Notes: generated by a model not told the origin, from the sequence alone. Shown: positions 1 through 11,598, numbered from the stretch's first letter. The stretch is DNA of 64,000 nucleotides from Aralia elata (GCA_034770075.1 JAVJAP010000041.1:62001-126000); one strand, 5' to 3'. Translations and numbers: made by a program.

Positions 1-1
1 T

Positions 2-637
2 CGTATAGCTACAGCTTATCACCCCCAAACGAACGGACAGGCTGAAGTATCCAATCGAGAAGTAAAAAGAATCCTCGAAAAAATTGTGAATCCGACAAGG
101 AAGGATTGGTCCTTGAAACTGGATGATGCTGTGTGGGCCTATCGGACTGCTTACAAAACTCCGTTGGACATGCCACCATTTCATCTTGTTTACGGAAAAG
201 CTTGTCATCTTCCTATGGAGCTCGAGCACAAGGCATATTGGGCAATTCGTAAATTGAAATTTGATTCAACAGCTGCAGGGGAAAAACGACTACTTCAAAT
301 CAATGAGTTGGACGAATTTCGATTACGGGCATATGAAAACTCGAAGCTGTACAAGGAGAAGGTGAAGAAATGGCATGATCGTAAGATCATAGAAAGAACA
401 TTTGAACCGGGTCAAAGGGTTTTACTTTTCAACTCCAGACTCAAACTTTTTCCCGGGAAGCTGAAATCCAGATGGTCAGGACCATTCACGGTGAAGACGG
501 TTTTTCCACATGGCGCGGTTGAAGTATACGACAAATTGCCGGATCAATCGTTCAAAGTGAATGGACAGAGGTTGAAGCATTACTTTGGGGATGAGGTGGA
601 CAGACAAAAAGTCACCTTAGTCCTTTCTACAACATGA
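2..637 (+). CDS. Retrotransposon integrase, C-terminal part (pol end)
   Basis: Partial ORF, open from base 2 in frame, with no start in the window. It begins in the integrase core with AYHPQTNGQAEVSNRE; the Glu after GQA is the expected last residue of the catalytic D,D,E triad. It continues through WAYRTAYKTPLDMPPFHLVYGK to a C-terminal region with RWSGPFTV and a stop at 635-637. No frameshift is seen in this part. The protein would insert element cDNA into the genome. It is followed closely by the conserved non-coding stretch CTTGGGAGGCAACCCA near 680. The identification rests on motif recognition and is firm for the family; the Athila lineage is an inference from GKACHLPMELEHKAYWA and the downstream layout. 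Confidence 0.9.
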   Translation, partial: RIATAYHPQTNGQAEVSNREVKRILEKIVNPTRKDWSLKLDDAVWAYRTAYKTPLDMPPFHLVYGKACHLPMELEHKAYWAIRKLKFDSTAAGEKRLLQINELDEFRLRAYENSKLYKEKVKKWHDRKIIERTFEPGQRVLLFNSRLKLFPGKLKSRWSGPFTVKTVFPHGAVEVYDKLPDQSFKVNGQRLKHYFGDEVDRQKVTLVLSTT

Positions 638-876
638 TCTTCAAAGGAAGTCGAGCTAATTGACTATAACTTAGCGCTACTTGGGAGGCAACCCAGCGGT
701 TTAATTTTGTGTTTTTCTTTTGTTTAGTTAATTTTTTTTTATTTTTTTTTTATTTTTTATTTTTTTTTAGGACTAACTTGGATGTTTGGGGTATTTTGTA
801 CTGGTAGCATATAGAAGCTTGATATGGACAACATTTGCTTAAGTATGGGAAGAAACAAGTCATCAAGCACAAATCC

Positions 877-1102
877 AGCGCCCCCGCGCCTAATGCAGAA
901 CAACCTAACAAGTTATGGCGCCTCGGCTCTATAATACTAAGAAGTATAGCGCCCCGGCGCTATGGCTCACTTACAGGTACTGTTTATGGCGCCCCGGCGC
1001 TATAAAACAAAGGAGTATGGCGCCCCGGCTCTAAAGTCAATACCCAGGTACTGTTTATGGCGCCCCGGCGCTGAAGGTAAGCAAAATATGGAGCCCCGGC
1101 GC
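877..1102 (+). repeat. Seven spaced GC-rich near-palindromes
   Basis: Seven copies of a 13-base motif lie at 877-890, 917-929, 948-960, 988-1000, 1019-1031, 1059-1071 and 1090-1102, about 30-40 bases apart in AT-rich surroundings. The consensus core is GCGCCCCGGCGC, with some copies ending GGCTC or starting GGAGC. Several are followed by TATAA. The array lies between pol and the env-position ORF. Two related copies sit in the LTR of the same element (4442-4454, 4473-4485) with the core reversed. Function is unknown. Confidence 0.85.
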
Positions 1103-1329
1103 TATAATCGGCATTTTAAAAAAAATAGGGCTTTCAGCCCTAAACAAGTACCGCACAACAACAGCCTTCATTCTTGTTTCTTCACTTTTCTTCCATAAAT
1201 CTTAATCTCTCCCACAAATTTTTGTTCCCAAGTAGTTACTTGCACACAAGCCATTTTGCTAGCACGGATTTAGGGTCTGAATTAAGCATTCTCTCCCTAC
1301 TTTTTCTCTTTTTCAACGGTACATCAAGG

Positions 1330-1935
1330 TAAGTTTATTTTGTTGATTAAAATTGAGTGAGTTATGCAATGTATGAGGCTAAATTATCAATGAATCTTGT
1401 TTGTTTGATATGAAACCTTGTTTGGGAGTGACTTAACTATGATTGGGTGTCATGCTTGCACTTATTGAAGTATCGCATGTTGAAATTTTCATGTCGCCCA
1501 CTATGTGTTTGATAATATGCTTGTGTGAATATTTTTGGGGGTAATGTGCAATTACATGCTTGATGGCTCATGTTACATAGTTAACGTGCATATGATTAGA
1601 TTGCTTATGCAATGCATTGCCACACTCGTTTTGGGAAACCCTCATGATGTTAGTCTATAATTGAGTTTATAATTGGCATCATGGTATCTGCGCACTAGGG
1701 TATAATTTTCACTGTTGGGTATTGTCATTGCTTCCTCGTTTGGTTCTTGTAGCAATTAGGGACATGATGACACTTATGTGGCTTGAATCACTATGAAATT
1801 GCTATAGACCTTACGTTTGGGGATTTCCGCTATGCACTTGTTATATGATCATTGCACTAGTTCTTAGTCGACTATCTTGTTGTGCAATTATTTTATGGTA
1901 CAATGGACTGAATTACGCTATTTTTTTGTTTTTAG
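1330..1935 (+). other. Putative intron before the env-position ORF
   Basis: A strong 5' splice site (CAAG|GTAAGT, donor near 1329) and a pyrimidine-rich 3' site (TTTTTAG|GTAACT near 1935) bracket about 600 T-rich bases without a long ORF. The ATG of the env-position ORF follows at 1942. Athila-type elements are thought to express this ORF from a spliced subgenomic RNA, and the layout fits. It could also be only a leader with chance splice signals. Confidence 0.5.
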
Positions 1936-1941
1936 GTAACT

Positions 1942-3134
1942 ATGGCATCCAAAAGACAACGTGGGGAAGGATCTACTTCTACTCCAACTAAAACCTTTGA
2001 CAAGAAGCGATTTGCTAGTGCAGAAGTGCAAGATCGATATCTTAAACTCGCACAGCGGCCATTAGTTCCAGAACGGGGGTTGCAACCAACTGCACAAGAT
2101 GGCGAGATGGCTTTAATGATTGCTGAGCGTCGATGGGGTTTGTTTACGGCACAACTGGATTCCGCAGTTATAGCCGTGGTAAAGGAATTTTATGCGCATG
2201 TTAAGGACCGTGACGGGTTTACAGTGCGAGTGCGAGGAAAGACTGTGAATTTTGATTGCCCGGAGATTAATCACATCTATGACTTGGCAGATTTGGGTTC
2301 TCACAATGACTACACAGATTTTGTGCGTAATGGACCTGACTATGATCAGATACTTCAAGAGTTGTGTCAGCCGGGTACAACATGGAAAGCTCGTGGGCGC
2401 GGTAGCATGAACTTTCCGCAATCCAGGCTCAGTCCAGTAATGGAAAGGCGTGGTATGCTTTCTTGTGCGCTAAACTAATGTCGTCTACTCACGTGAGCGA
2501 TGTGACAAGGGAAAGAGCCGTGCTTTTGTATTGTTTGGTGACTGGGAAGACCATGAACGTTGGCCTTATTATTAGGAATTCCATTATCCGTGCTGCAGAG
2601 GGTGGTACCACTGGTGGGTTACCACATCCCTCTCTTATTTGTGCTCTATGTGCACGGGCGGGGGTCAAATGGAAGGATGATGAGATGATGCAGCCGCCTA
2701 TGCCTGTTCTGGACCACAAGATGATTATACGCTACACAGTTAAATGGATAGGAGGTACAAGTCACCCGCGTGGGTTAGGGTTTATAGTTTCACAGCCAGA
2801 TCTTGCAACTCAGCCAGCACCTAACCCTACATCATCTAGTTCTTATACTGCACCGCCTCGTTTTGAAGTTCCTTTTGAGGTCCAACGTGAGATTGATCGG
2901 TGGTTCTACAATATCGAAGCCCAAAATGTTCGTTTGGCTGAGCGACAAGATACCATGTACGAGTATAATGTCTCCTTCAACACTTCCATGGTCAATATGT
3001 TTGCTCGGCTAAATCCTTCGGTTGATTCCAGTCAGTTCCCGTCTGCACCTATTTTACCTGTGTTCCCTCCGTCTGATTTGGAGCGCAGTGATGATGAGGA
3101 TCAGAATGATGACGAGGTCCCTCCTGTAGTGTAG
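1942..3134 (+). pseudogene. Env-position ORF of the Athila element, frameshifted
   Basis: Two overlapping frames together make one protein of about 390 residues. The first frame (1942-2478) starts MASKRQRGEGSTSTPTKTFD and holds a conserved block around LAQRPLVPERGLQP. The second carries WYAFLCAKLMSSTHVSDVTR and continues to a stop at 3132-3134, with a Pro-rich stretch and an acidic end (DDEDQNDDE). Reading switches frame near 2415-2430, a single net frameshift. The content resembles the plant-specific domain often called putative plant transposon protein, found in the env position of Athila elements. I see no clear signal peptide, fusion peptide or membrane anchor, so it should not be called a true envelope. 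Function is unknown; the break suggests the copy is dead. Confidence 0.7.
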
Positions 3135-4248
3135 TTTGTTCAGGGAAGTCCTTCATTCTTCGTTTTTGTTTATGCTTTTCAATGAGGGCATTGATTTACT
3201 TAAGTTTGGGGGTTGTTTTCTGTTGTTTTATGTTTGACTTGTTGGTAGTTAATGCATATAGGACAGGTGCACGTTGTTATTGATGCATTTATTTATGTTT
3301 CGTATACTTATGTTTGCATGACATTGATAGATTAGGATTGCATTTTAGGTTGTGTTGGGCATTTAGCTGCATGAATCGAGCGATAAATGATGTAGTCCTT
3401 TAATTTTGGGCCAATGATGAGAATTGTTTGCTAATTTGAGATTCACTTAGAGTTGAAAGCTGATAGAAGTGATGATGTAACCAGTGAGTTAATTTGGCTA
3501 GTTTAATACTCATGTTAGCAATCTTAAAAAATTGTTCTAATAGTTAATCTAATTCAAATCCTTACATACTCTATTTCTGGTAAGAACTTTGGGAATAATG
3601 TGATGAAATTGGTGAATCCTCTTTGAAGGCTAGTGTAAGCAATGACCTAAGTTTGGGGGAGTCCAGGAAAAAAAAATTGGAAAATTTTGAACTTTTCCCG
3701 ATTTAATAATGGAACATGTGGTGGATTGAGATGGAGCGTAAAACGCACTCATTCATAAACACATGTAACGAGATGGAGCGTAAAACGCACTCGTTCAAAA
3801 GAAAGTGAGACGGAGCATAAAATGCACTCACTAAAAAGTTAAAAAAACTGGGGAAGGATCGAAAAAAAAAAAATTGAGTGTGGTAAATAAACCTTGGTGA
3901 CGATCATGTGCTTAGAAATTGCTTGCAGTAGGTAGATTGGTCGTGTTCACTGGTTGAGTTAAGTAAAACTGGAGTTCTTTCTAAGAAATTGATTAAGTTT
4001 GTGATTTGAGTTAAGATTGACTGAAGTTGTTGGTTCACACATAACATGGGTGTTGACAAGTGAGATTTGGCTAACTGGTTTATGTCGGAACTCTTGCATT
4101 AGTTGAATACTTTATTTGAATAGTGGTATTATCTTTGAGGCCAAAGTTGGACATTGCATTATTTGTTGTTTGATTTGGATTCGTGTAGTACGGTGATTTG
4201 AGTATTGCATTGCTTGGGGACAAGCAATTGGTTAAGTTTGGGGGTATT
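3135..4248 (+). other. Athila 3' UTR with short repeats and polypurine tract
   Basis: Non-coding, AT-rich. Three copies of a block with GGAGCGTAAAACGCACTC (third copy diverged) start near 3728, 3770 and 3807, at periods of 42 and 37 bases. Polypurine-like TAAGTTTGGGGG strings occur near 3202 and 3652 as well as at the functional position 4232-4244, just before the LTR. The last serves as the primer for plus-strand DNA synthesis; the others are decoys or old duplicates. Confidence 0.65.
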
Positions 4249-5572
4249 TGATGAGTGGGTTTTATACCTACGAATCTAGTGCTCTTGAGCTTAATTTATT
4301 GCTATCTTTGAGTGTTTTTATTATCATTTTATTTGTTTTTGTGTTTATGTTATGCAGGAGGGAATTGGAAGAGTAACAAGGTCAATCCAGGTGTTTGGGA
4401 ACCAATATTGAAGCTAGGGGCATCTTGGTAATTTTGGATATGGCGCCGGGGCGCTATAAAGCAAAGGGATATGGCGCCGGGGAGCCAAAGGCAGTTTAGG
4501 TGCGGCAGTTTGTCTACTTGAAGCAGAGTTGGATACGGAAAAGGACTGAAAAAATGCTTATCTTATGTAATTAGGGCAACATTAGGAGAAGGGATTATTA
4601 TTTATTGTTATTATTCTATTTTTCTAGAGAGAACTGAGAGATATTCTGTGGATTACTTTTGTTCGAGCATTGGATATTGATGTGGGTTTAAGCTTACTTT
4701 GGATTTATTACTTCAATTGGGTTTGATCAATCTTCTTCTTCTTTATTCAATTGTTTGTTAATTTACCCTGTGTAGATTTGATCCCATAATGGCTTTTGGT
4801 TCAGACATGAACTAATCTCCATTATGGGATTTTAACGGATTTTAATATGTAGTTTAATTACAGACTTGATTGCTAGATTGATTTATTTATCATAAGGAAT
4901 TTCTATCATGATTGTTTTGCATGTATGAATGCTTGATCACCATTCGATTTCAGTACTTGTATGGAATTGAAAAATAACATATAAGTATGGATTGTAATCA
5001 TGATAGCTTGCGAATATGAGGTTTAATTGGATAGCTTTAATATTTTGTGAGTCAGATAGAAATATACTGTTTCACCGTAAGAGTCAAAATAAGGACTTGT
5101 GCTTAAAATCAATATAATTGCAATTTCACATAGAAATATAGTGATTTTGGTTATAGTGGTGATTACATGTTGTCTATCAAGTATGGATATTATGTAAGTA
5201 GGTCATAATGCATTGACAAACGATTATGTCTACTTTAGTGTCCTTGGCTATTTTTCTGTGATATGTGAACCTTATAGCATGATAGTGATAATTAGATGAG
5301 CTATTAAATGAAGTTAGGATCCCATTAATTCCAGGCTTGATATATTTTGTTAGTGTTTGCATAGTTAGTTATTAATTGATATAGGAATAATTTTTGTCAC
5401 CAAAAGTAAGTCATTCGTTTAAGCAAATAAGTATAGTGATAGAGCTGATGCATAGTGATTTAATTTAATCCTGTCTCTGTGGGACGATACTTTACTTCCT
5501 CTGTATTACTTGTTGACCGTGTATACTTGCACGAGTTAGAGTTCTTTTATTTAAGACTTAAAAAGAGGCAAC
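4249..5572 (+). repeat. 3' LTR of the Athila element
   Basis: Starts TGATGAGTGGGTTTTATACC directly after the polypurine tract and runs about 1.3 kb. Near the right end is CTGTCTCTGTGGGACGATAC followed by GTGTATACTTGCACGAG, the end type common in Athila LTRs. Two GC-rich near-palindromes are at 4442-4454 and 4473-4485. No second LTR copy lies in the window, so the boundaries rest on the polypurine tract, the TG/CA ends and the start of LINE sequence. Confidence 0.75.
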
Positions 5573-5573
5573 A

Positions 5574-8500
5574 ATTGTACCCATGAAATTCCCACCCATT
5601 TAAGCACATAACACCAAACTAACCAAGCCCATTTGCATTTTAGCAGTACATGATCAATACTTTCTCCCCTAAAATGACACCAACAACATACATTTGTCTG
5701 CCACTCCTCTAATATTCCTCGATTGAACAGAACATCTTTCACTGCCACTGCATCATTACAATCTAACCATAAAAACACTTGCACTTTAGATGGTATCCCT
5801 TTAATCCATGATTTGCATCCTTTCCCTGCATTTACTTCATCATCTCCCTGTTCCATAATTTGTAGACACTTTTTCACTAAAAAAATACCCTTTTCATCTC
5901 CTTTCCACAATAATTTGTCATCTGACTCTACCTTTAACTTAACATGCCCAATGAATTGTTTTAGATCTTCCAATTGCTCCATTTCCCATTGTCTTAGTTT
6001 TCTCTTAACAAGTATATTCCATTCCACTTCCTCATTGTTAATTCCTTTCCAGTAATCAGCCACATTAGCTCCTTTGTTACATACTAAAAAGAAGATCTTC
6101 TTAAATTTGGGGCTCAATATTTCATTCTTGCACCATTTATCCAACCAAAATCTGACTTGTTTTCCATTTCCCAATTTCCATTCCCATTTCTGCCGACCAA
6201 TTACCTCCTCCATCTTATCTATATTACACAAATTTAATACATCATTTCATACCCATGAGAAATATTTGTTCTGATTCACTGTAAGCATACCTTTTAGATC
6301 ACAACAATCCTTCCATTTGTATTTTGCACAAACCACCTTCCTCCATAGATCCCCATAGTTTGCATAGAACTTCCCCCACCATTTACACAACAGAGCAATG
6401 TTCTTTGTTTTTAAAGAAACAATGCCCAAACCCCCTCTTTTCTTCTGCAAACATTCTTCCAACTCATTTTTTCCATCTTCCCCCCTTTAACATTCCCACA
6501 CCATAGAAAATTCCTCCTGTACATTTCTAATTGCTTGATCACTGTAGATGGAACTTTAAAAAAGGCCATGTAGTGTAATGGCAAGCTAGATAGCACAAAA
6601 TTTATTAAAACAATCCTGCCCCCCATTGATAAATATTTTCCTTTCCAGCTTCTTAACTTACATCTGAATTTGTCCAAAATAGGTTCTCATATTGCCACCC
6701 TCCTTGGATTACTACCAATAGGAATTCCCAAATAAACAAGAGGCAATTTACCTTCTTCACACCCAAAAAAACAAAGTCATTTGCTTCCTTTTCTGATCAC
6801 TAACACCGAAAGTATATAACTTGCATTTCTTTTCATTAATCTTCAACCCAGATGCCTCTTGGAAAGTCCATAACAAAACTTTAAAATTAATTACTTCCTT
6901 CATACTCCCTTCCCCAAATAAAATGGTGTCATCTGCAAAATGTGCATGGGTTAAACTTGTTTCAAGATTGCCCACTGACACTCCTTTAATTCTCCCCACC
7001 TCCTTACTTCTCACAATCATCCGATGTAACACTTCTCCAATGATTAAAAATAGAAAAGGGGATAATGGATCCCCTTGTCTAAGCCCCCTAAAAACCTGAA
7101 ATTCTTTTCTAGGAGATCCATTAATCAAAATAGATGTTCTAGCTGAATATAAGCACTCTCTTATCCAACCTTTGAATTTTTGTGGGAATCTCATTTCCTC
7201 CATAACATTGAGCAAGAATGACCAATCTACATTATCATAAGCTTTCTCAAAGTCCATCTTTAGTACTATCCCTGATTGTTTTTTATTTTTCTTCATCACA
7301 TCAAAAACTTCATTAACTAACAAAACTTCATCCATCATTTGCCTCCCACCAATGAAGGCCATCTGATTTTGAGCAATTATTCCCCCATAACATTCCTTAA
7401 TCTGTTAGCTAACACTTTAGCTATTATTTTATACATAGAATTAATCAATGAAATTGGTCTCAAATCATTCACAGTTTCTACACTTTCTTTCTTTGGAATT
7501 AGAACAATAAATGAGGAATTCAAACCTTTGGTGATTCTAGCATTGTTATAAAATTGTTGCATCATCTCCATTATGTCCCCTTCCATGAAATCCCAAGCCT
7601 TTTTCACAAAGTTGAAATTCAAACCATCCGGTCTGGGTGCTTTCGATCTTTCACAACTCTTCACTACCTCTTTGATTTCCTCCTTGCTAAATCCCTGATC
7701 TAAGTAATATGCCTCCTCCATCGTAAGCTTCTTTAATTTTAATTCCTCCAACTCTAATTGAGATGTTTGTTTTGGTTTGAACAAGTTTTCATAAAACACA
7801 AGAAGCCCCTGTTTAATCTTTACAGGATCATCAGTTCACATTCCTCCGATATTAATTCCACATAATGCATTTGACCTTCTTCTCATCTTTGCATACATAT
7901 GGAAATATTTTGTATTTCTATCACCAACCTTCAACCAACTCACTCTTGATTTTTGCTTCCATTCCTTTTCCTCTTCTAAATTTAGTTTCCACAATTCTGC
8001 TTGAAGAGATCTTCTCGCCTCTATTTCTATGTCATTCCATTCTCTTATTTCCAATTACTCCTCTAGTTTCTCAATTTTCTTTTCAATTGTGTAGATTTTC
8101 TCCTTTACATTCACATTATTCTTCTTGTGCCAAATCTTCATATAGCCTCTCAAAATATGAATCTTTTTAACTAATTTAAATCCAACCCAACCTTTAACAT
8201 TTGTTCTTTCCCAAATCTCCTTGTACATATCCAAAAAGCCATTTTGGGAGCGCCACTTATCCGTTACCTTGAAAGGTTTTGGACCCCAATTTTTAACTTC
8301 ATCAATCTTTAAAACCAGATAACAATGGTCAGACAATAATCGTCTTTGACACTTCACTTCAAGGCTCGTATAATCCATAATCCAATCAGTGGTACATAAG
8401 AGCCTATCTATTTTACTTCTTTTTCCCCCAAATCCATACCATGAGAAAGATTTTCTACTCTATGTTGGTTCAATTAAACCTGCCTTAGTAATGAAAGAAT

Positions 8501-8992
8501 TAAATCCTTTCATAATCTTCTTTTTTACCTTACAGTTCTTTCTCTCTTCATCTATTCTGACAGCATTGAAATCTCCTGCCACCACTGTTGATTTTCCCCA
8601 CCAGCTTATTATTTCATTTAATTGCCTCCACATTTCTTCCTTCAATTCATGTGCTTGAGCCCATACACATTAATGATCATCATTTCCTTTTTTTCTTTTT
8701 CCAAAATTCCCCATATTACCACCCAATTCCTATGAGCCACACCTCCATTCATACTAAAAAAAATTGTTATCCCATAAAGTAATAATTCCCCTGACTTACC
8801 TTTCGTGGCACATTGAAAGCTTTTCATTCCATTCACATCCCAAATCCTCTTTAACATTTGTTTTTCACATGTCTCTAACTTTGTTTTCTGTAATAAAACA
8901 AAATCAGCTTTCTCTTCTCTTATCACTTTACTCACCATTTTACATTTAATTCTACTGTTAACCCCCCTAACATTCCAGCTTATGATGATCAT
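5574..8992 (-). pseudogene. LINE ORF2: endonuclease-reverse transcriptase, broken
   Basis: Reading from 8992 leftward: an APE-type endonuclease begins MIIISWNVRGVNSR, with the AGDFNAVR block near 8580, KRSKIDRLLC near 8410 and SDHCYLVL near 8325. Reverse transcriptase follows with SKAPRPDGLNFNFVKKAW, LRPISLINSMYKIIAKVLAN, KMDFEKAYDNVDW, GLRQGDPLSPFLFL and the catalytic FADD box (HAHFADDTILFGEG, near 6950). Then come LGIPIG-type sequence, MGGRIVLINFVLSSLPLHYM, and a zf-RVT domain (CCWCHFRGESIDHVLLKCKW) near 5660. In-frame stops at about 8460, 8055 and 7836 and frameshifts near 8645, 7380 and in 6757-6231 break it. Its product would nick target DNA and copy the LINE RNA there. It cannot work now. 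Confidence 0.85.
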
Positions 8993-8994
8993 TT

Positions 8995-9699
8995 CTAATC
9001 AGATTCTTCAGAATTCTCACACACACTTGTTTGATTGCTTTTTTTATACTGATCCACCCCTCTGAACAATTTTTGAAATACTCCCCTGATTGCTATTTCC
9101 TCTTCAGAATTATGTATTTTCAAGCTAAGTTGTTTGCTGAAAATCAAAGCATCCTCTGCATCTTCTTCGTTTAATTTTGCAGTGTTCTTCTTCTTTTGTA
9201 AACTGAGTCTTTCTTTTCCTTTTGCTTTTCTCTTCTTGTGTTTTTTATTCTTCCTAGCTTCAAAATTATTACCCAAATCCCAATCTTCAACATGTTCTTG
9301 ATCATCTTTTTCTTCAATTGTATCCCCACAAATCTCCACATTATCTCTCAATTCAATACATTCCACACATAAGCAATTACTGTTTTGGCAATTCTCAATG
9401 TCCTCCTTTTCAATATGATTCTCATTAAAATTCTCCAACTATTGTCCCCCCGAATTCCCAATTTGCGTCATATTGAGCTGGTCATCCTTGCTATTCTTCA
9501 ACTCCTCATTAAATGTTTCACACCTGTTATGTACTTCATTATTATTTGAATTTAAAAATTTTGTCTCTTCGACTTCCCTGTCATTGAAGAAATCACCTTC
9601 CATGTCCACGTCAACTATTTTTTTTCCTACTAACTCTTCACATTCCACCATCTTCTCCGATTACTGCATCTCTGTATTGCGTCGTCGTTCATCCGCCAT
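8995..9699 (-). pseudogene. LINE ORF1 remnant, Lys/Glu-rich
   Basis: One frame runs from an ATG at 9699 (MADERRRNTEMQ) through in-frame stops at about 9661 and 9439 to a stop at 8995, just before ORF2. The sequence is very acidic and lysine-rich, with NKKHKKRKAKGKERLSLQKK as a basic block and two Cys-x-Cys pieces (NSNCLCVECIEL). ORF1 proteins of plant L1 elements bind RNA; no clear zinc knuckle or RRM remains here. Assignment rests mainly on position upstream of the endonuclease. Confidence 0.6.
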
Positions 9700-9700
9700 G

Positions 9701-10589
9701 TCTAGTTCATTACTCCACTCCTTGTTATCGAGCATGGAGTTACTATTAATTGTGTGTTACGATAAGTTATTACTACTACCATTCAACTTCTGAGGCAGGT
9801 TTTCATAAATTGTACCATTTACTCGAAATTTGTTGGCTACATCTAAGTATAGCAAAATAAACAAGTTGCTTATGATTATAAGACATATATGACTATCAAG
9901 TCGCTTATGGTTAACAATTTAACAATTCGCTTCTATATATATGGCTTAGGATGATTGTTGTGATTACAACCATCGAGTTGTGGTCCAAATCGAGTAGTTG
10001 TGTCTTTTTAACTAATTTATTAATCAAAACTATGACATATTTTTTAGAGTTTTTTTGTTTTTGTTTTTGATTTTTTTTTTTTTTGCAAACCTTAGAAGAT
10101 TATAAGGGGTCGGGAGAAGTGAGTAAAAGTTTTCTACAATTGGGTTCAAGAAGATAGCAAGTGGGTTATGAATGCATCATTGAAATTTAGAAATACTAAA
10201 AATAAAAAATTATAACCAATCTTGTAAACAAACATTCATTTGAAATGTAATCATGTTATAAAATTACCATTATAGATCAGGCGACATAGTAGAAACAAGA
10301 TAGCATGTTGATAAAACTAATATTTGGGGAACAAATGTTTTATGTACCTAGTTTGTTGTTTAGCATTATGTTATACGTATATTTATGTATAACATATTAA
10401 CTGTATGTGAACCTGTAACTCCTTTGTATGAAGCATAGAATGACTCATAGTTGTGTTGTAATATATATATTGGTATAATTCAACTTCTGTGACAGGTTTT
10501 CTTATAAATTTCCTTAATCTATCAAAATCCGATAGGTGATTCTACAAAGTGCAAGTTTACAAGTTGCTAGTGTTTGTCTATATGAGTTA
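9701..10589. other. AT-rich stretch without genes
   Basis: No supported gene. A phrase starting ATTCAACTTCTG and containing CAGGTTTTC occurs twice, at about 9781 and 10479, suggesting an old short duplication or the edges of an eroded insertion. A T-run is at 10068-10085. The right border is the target duplication AGTTA (10585-10589) of the next element. Confidence 0.5.
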
Positions 10590-11137
10590 TGTTAACGCCA
10601 AATTATGACCGCTCGACAAATCACCAAATAACGAGCCAAAAAGACGTTTAACGGTGGAGGATATGTAGCTGTTTAGTGCTTGTTAATATGGAATAAAATA
10701 ATGACATATGAAAATAAAATAATAACACCAAAATTTTACGTGGAAACCCAATTGGGAAAAAACCACGGGGAGAGATCTCAGAAATCCACTATGAATATTG
10801 TATAAATTGGAGAAAATAATATTAGTAATTATTTTCTCTCTTCCTCACTTTTTTCTATAACTCAAATGAGCTATTTTTCTCTCCACTATTGAAACTTTCG
10901 GATCGATTTCTCTAGCTCTTTCTTGTTACGGATGGTTGAAGGCTTGAAGAGGTATAGTGGAGGTGTGTCTTGGTTTGCAGGAAATGGATGATATTTATAG
11001 CAAAAGTGTAGCCATACAAATAAGGAAAATTGTGGCAAAAATCATTAGTTAATGGTTGGTGGGATGACTTTGAAATTAGTGGTTGCTCCCATGTGAAATA
11101 TTCTCCACTAACCCGGCTGCTAAATCACATCCCAACA
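10590..11137 (-). repeat. LTR (3' LTR in element orientation)
   Basis: 548 bp, nearly identical to 12118-12665 with scattered substitutions. On the plus strand it starts TGTTAACGCCAAATT and ends AAATCACATCCCAACA. The copies differ, for example, at CCACGGGGAG against CCAAGGAG inside. Confidence 0.92.
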
Positions 11138-11328
11138 TTGCCCTCCACTCTCTTATTATAAAGAACTTAGAATAAGAGAGTACAAGTTTTGCTCGCATAG
11201 TTTCCTCGTTAAATATAAATTGTTTGTCCCGAAGAATGTTGTCTATTCGGGAGAACGTTAAGTCCATCCCGAAGAATATTGTCCGTTCCGGATGGTGCTT
11301 TAATTGTCCCAGAGGATGCTTAACCATC

Positions 11329-11598
11329 CTAGAGAGTTCTTTGATTGTCCCGGAGGGTGCTTGACCATCCCGAAGAGTGCTTTCTGTCTGTCAGCGCCTC
11401 AATGACTGGTGTAATTTCCTTTACTTTCTCTCTTTCCAACGAACTATCACTGGAGCGGCTCCGACGCCTGTGAGCGGCTTTTGTGTCTACTTCTGTCCTG
11501 CGAGCGGCTTTTGTGCCTGCTGCGGATCTGTCCAACGAGCGGCTTTTGTGCCTGCTGCGGATCGGGGAACGACTCTTCGGCCTGCTCCTGTCCTGCAA
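11329..11598 (-). CDS. Arg/Ser-rich ORF inside the non-autonomous element
   Basis: An 89-codon minus-strand ORF whose first half is an Arg-Ser-Lys repeat (SRPKSRSPIRSRHKSRS). The residues come from translating a DNA tandem repeat on the opposite strand, so the composition may be a by-product. The later part (EREKVKEITPVIEAL) looks like ordinary protein. It may be a remnant of a gag N-terminus; short low-complexity gag pieces are common in such elements. Whether it is translated is unknown. Confidence 0.35.
   Translation of the reverse strand: MQDRSRPKSRSPIRSRHKSRSLDRSAAGTKAARRTEVDTKAAHRRRSRSSDSSLEREKVKEITPVIEALTDRKHSSGWSSTLRDNQRTL

Larger units (their letters stand above)
1..5572 (+). mobile_element. 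Athila-type Ty3/gypsy retrotransposon, 3' part
   Basis: This is the 3' part of a plus-strand LTR retrotransposon; the 5' LTR, gag, protease and reverse transcriptase lie outside the window. Seen in order: the integrase end of pol, a GC-motif leader, a putative intron, an ORF in the env position (broken by a frameshift), a long 3' UTR with short repeats, a G-rich polypurine tract (4234-4244) and an LTR from 4249. The integrase phrase GKACHLPMELEHKAYWA and an extra ORF between pol and the 3' LTR are typical of the Athila lineage. The right end is set at the CA near 5570-5572, where sequence changes to an antisense LINE; the exact base is uncertain. The LINE coding sequence runs straight into the LTR edge, so Athila probably inserted into the LINE. 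Confidence 0.85.
5573..9700 (-). mobile_element. Decayed L1-type LINE, antisense
   Basis: A minus-strand non-LTR retrotransposon with ORF1 at the right, then endonuclease, reverse transcriptase and a C-terminal zinc-finger RT-associated domain running to the left. No poly(A) tail or 3' UTR is present at the left edge: coding sequence stops where the Athila LTR ends, which fits interruption by the Athila insertion. Multiple stops and frameshifts mean it is inactive. No target-site duplication can be checked because the 3' end is missing. Confidence 0.85.

Noticed and set aside
877..1102. CpG island or gene promoter
   Set aside because: The GC content is confined to short motifs within a retrotransposon leader; there is no TATA-plus-gene arrangement.
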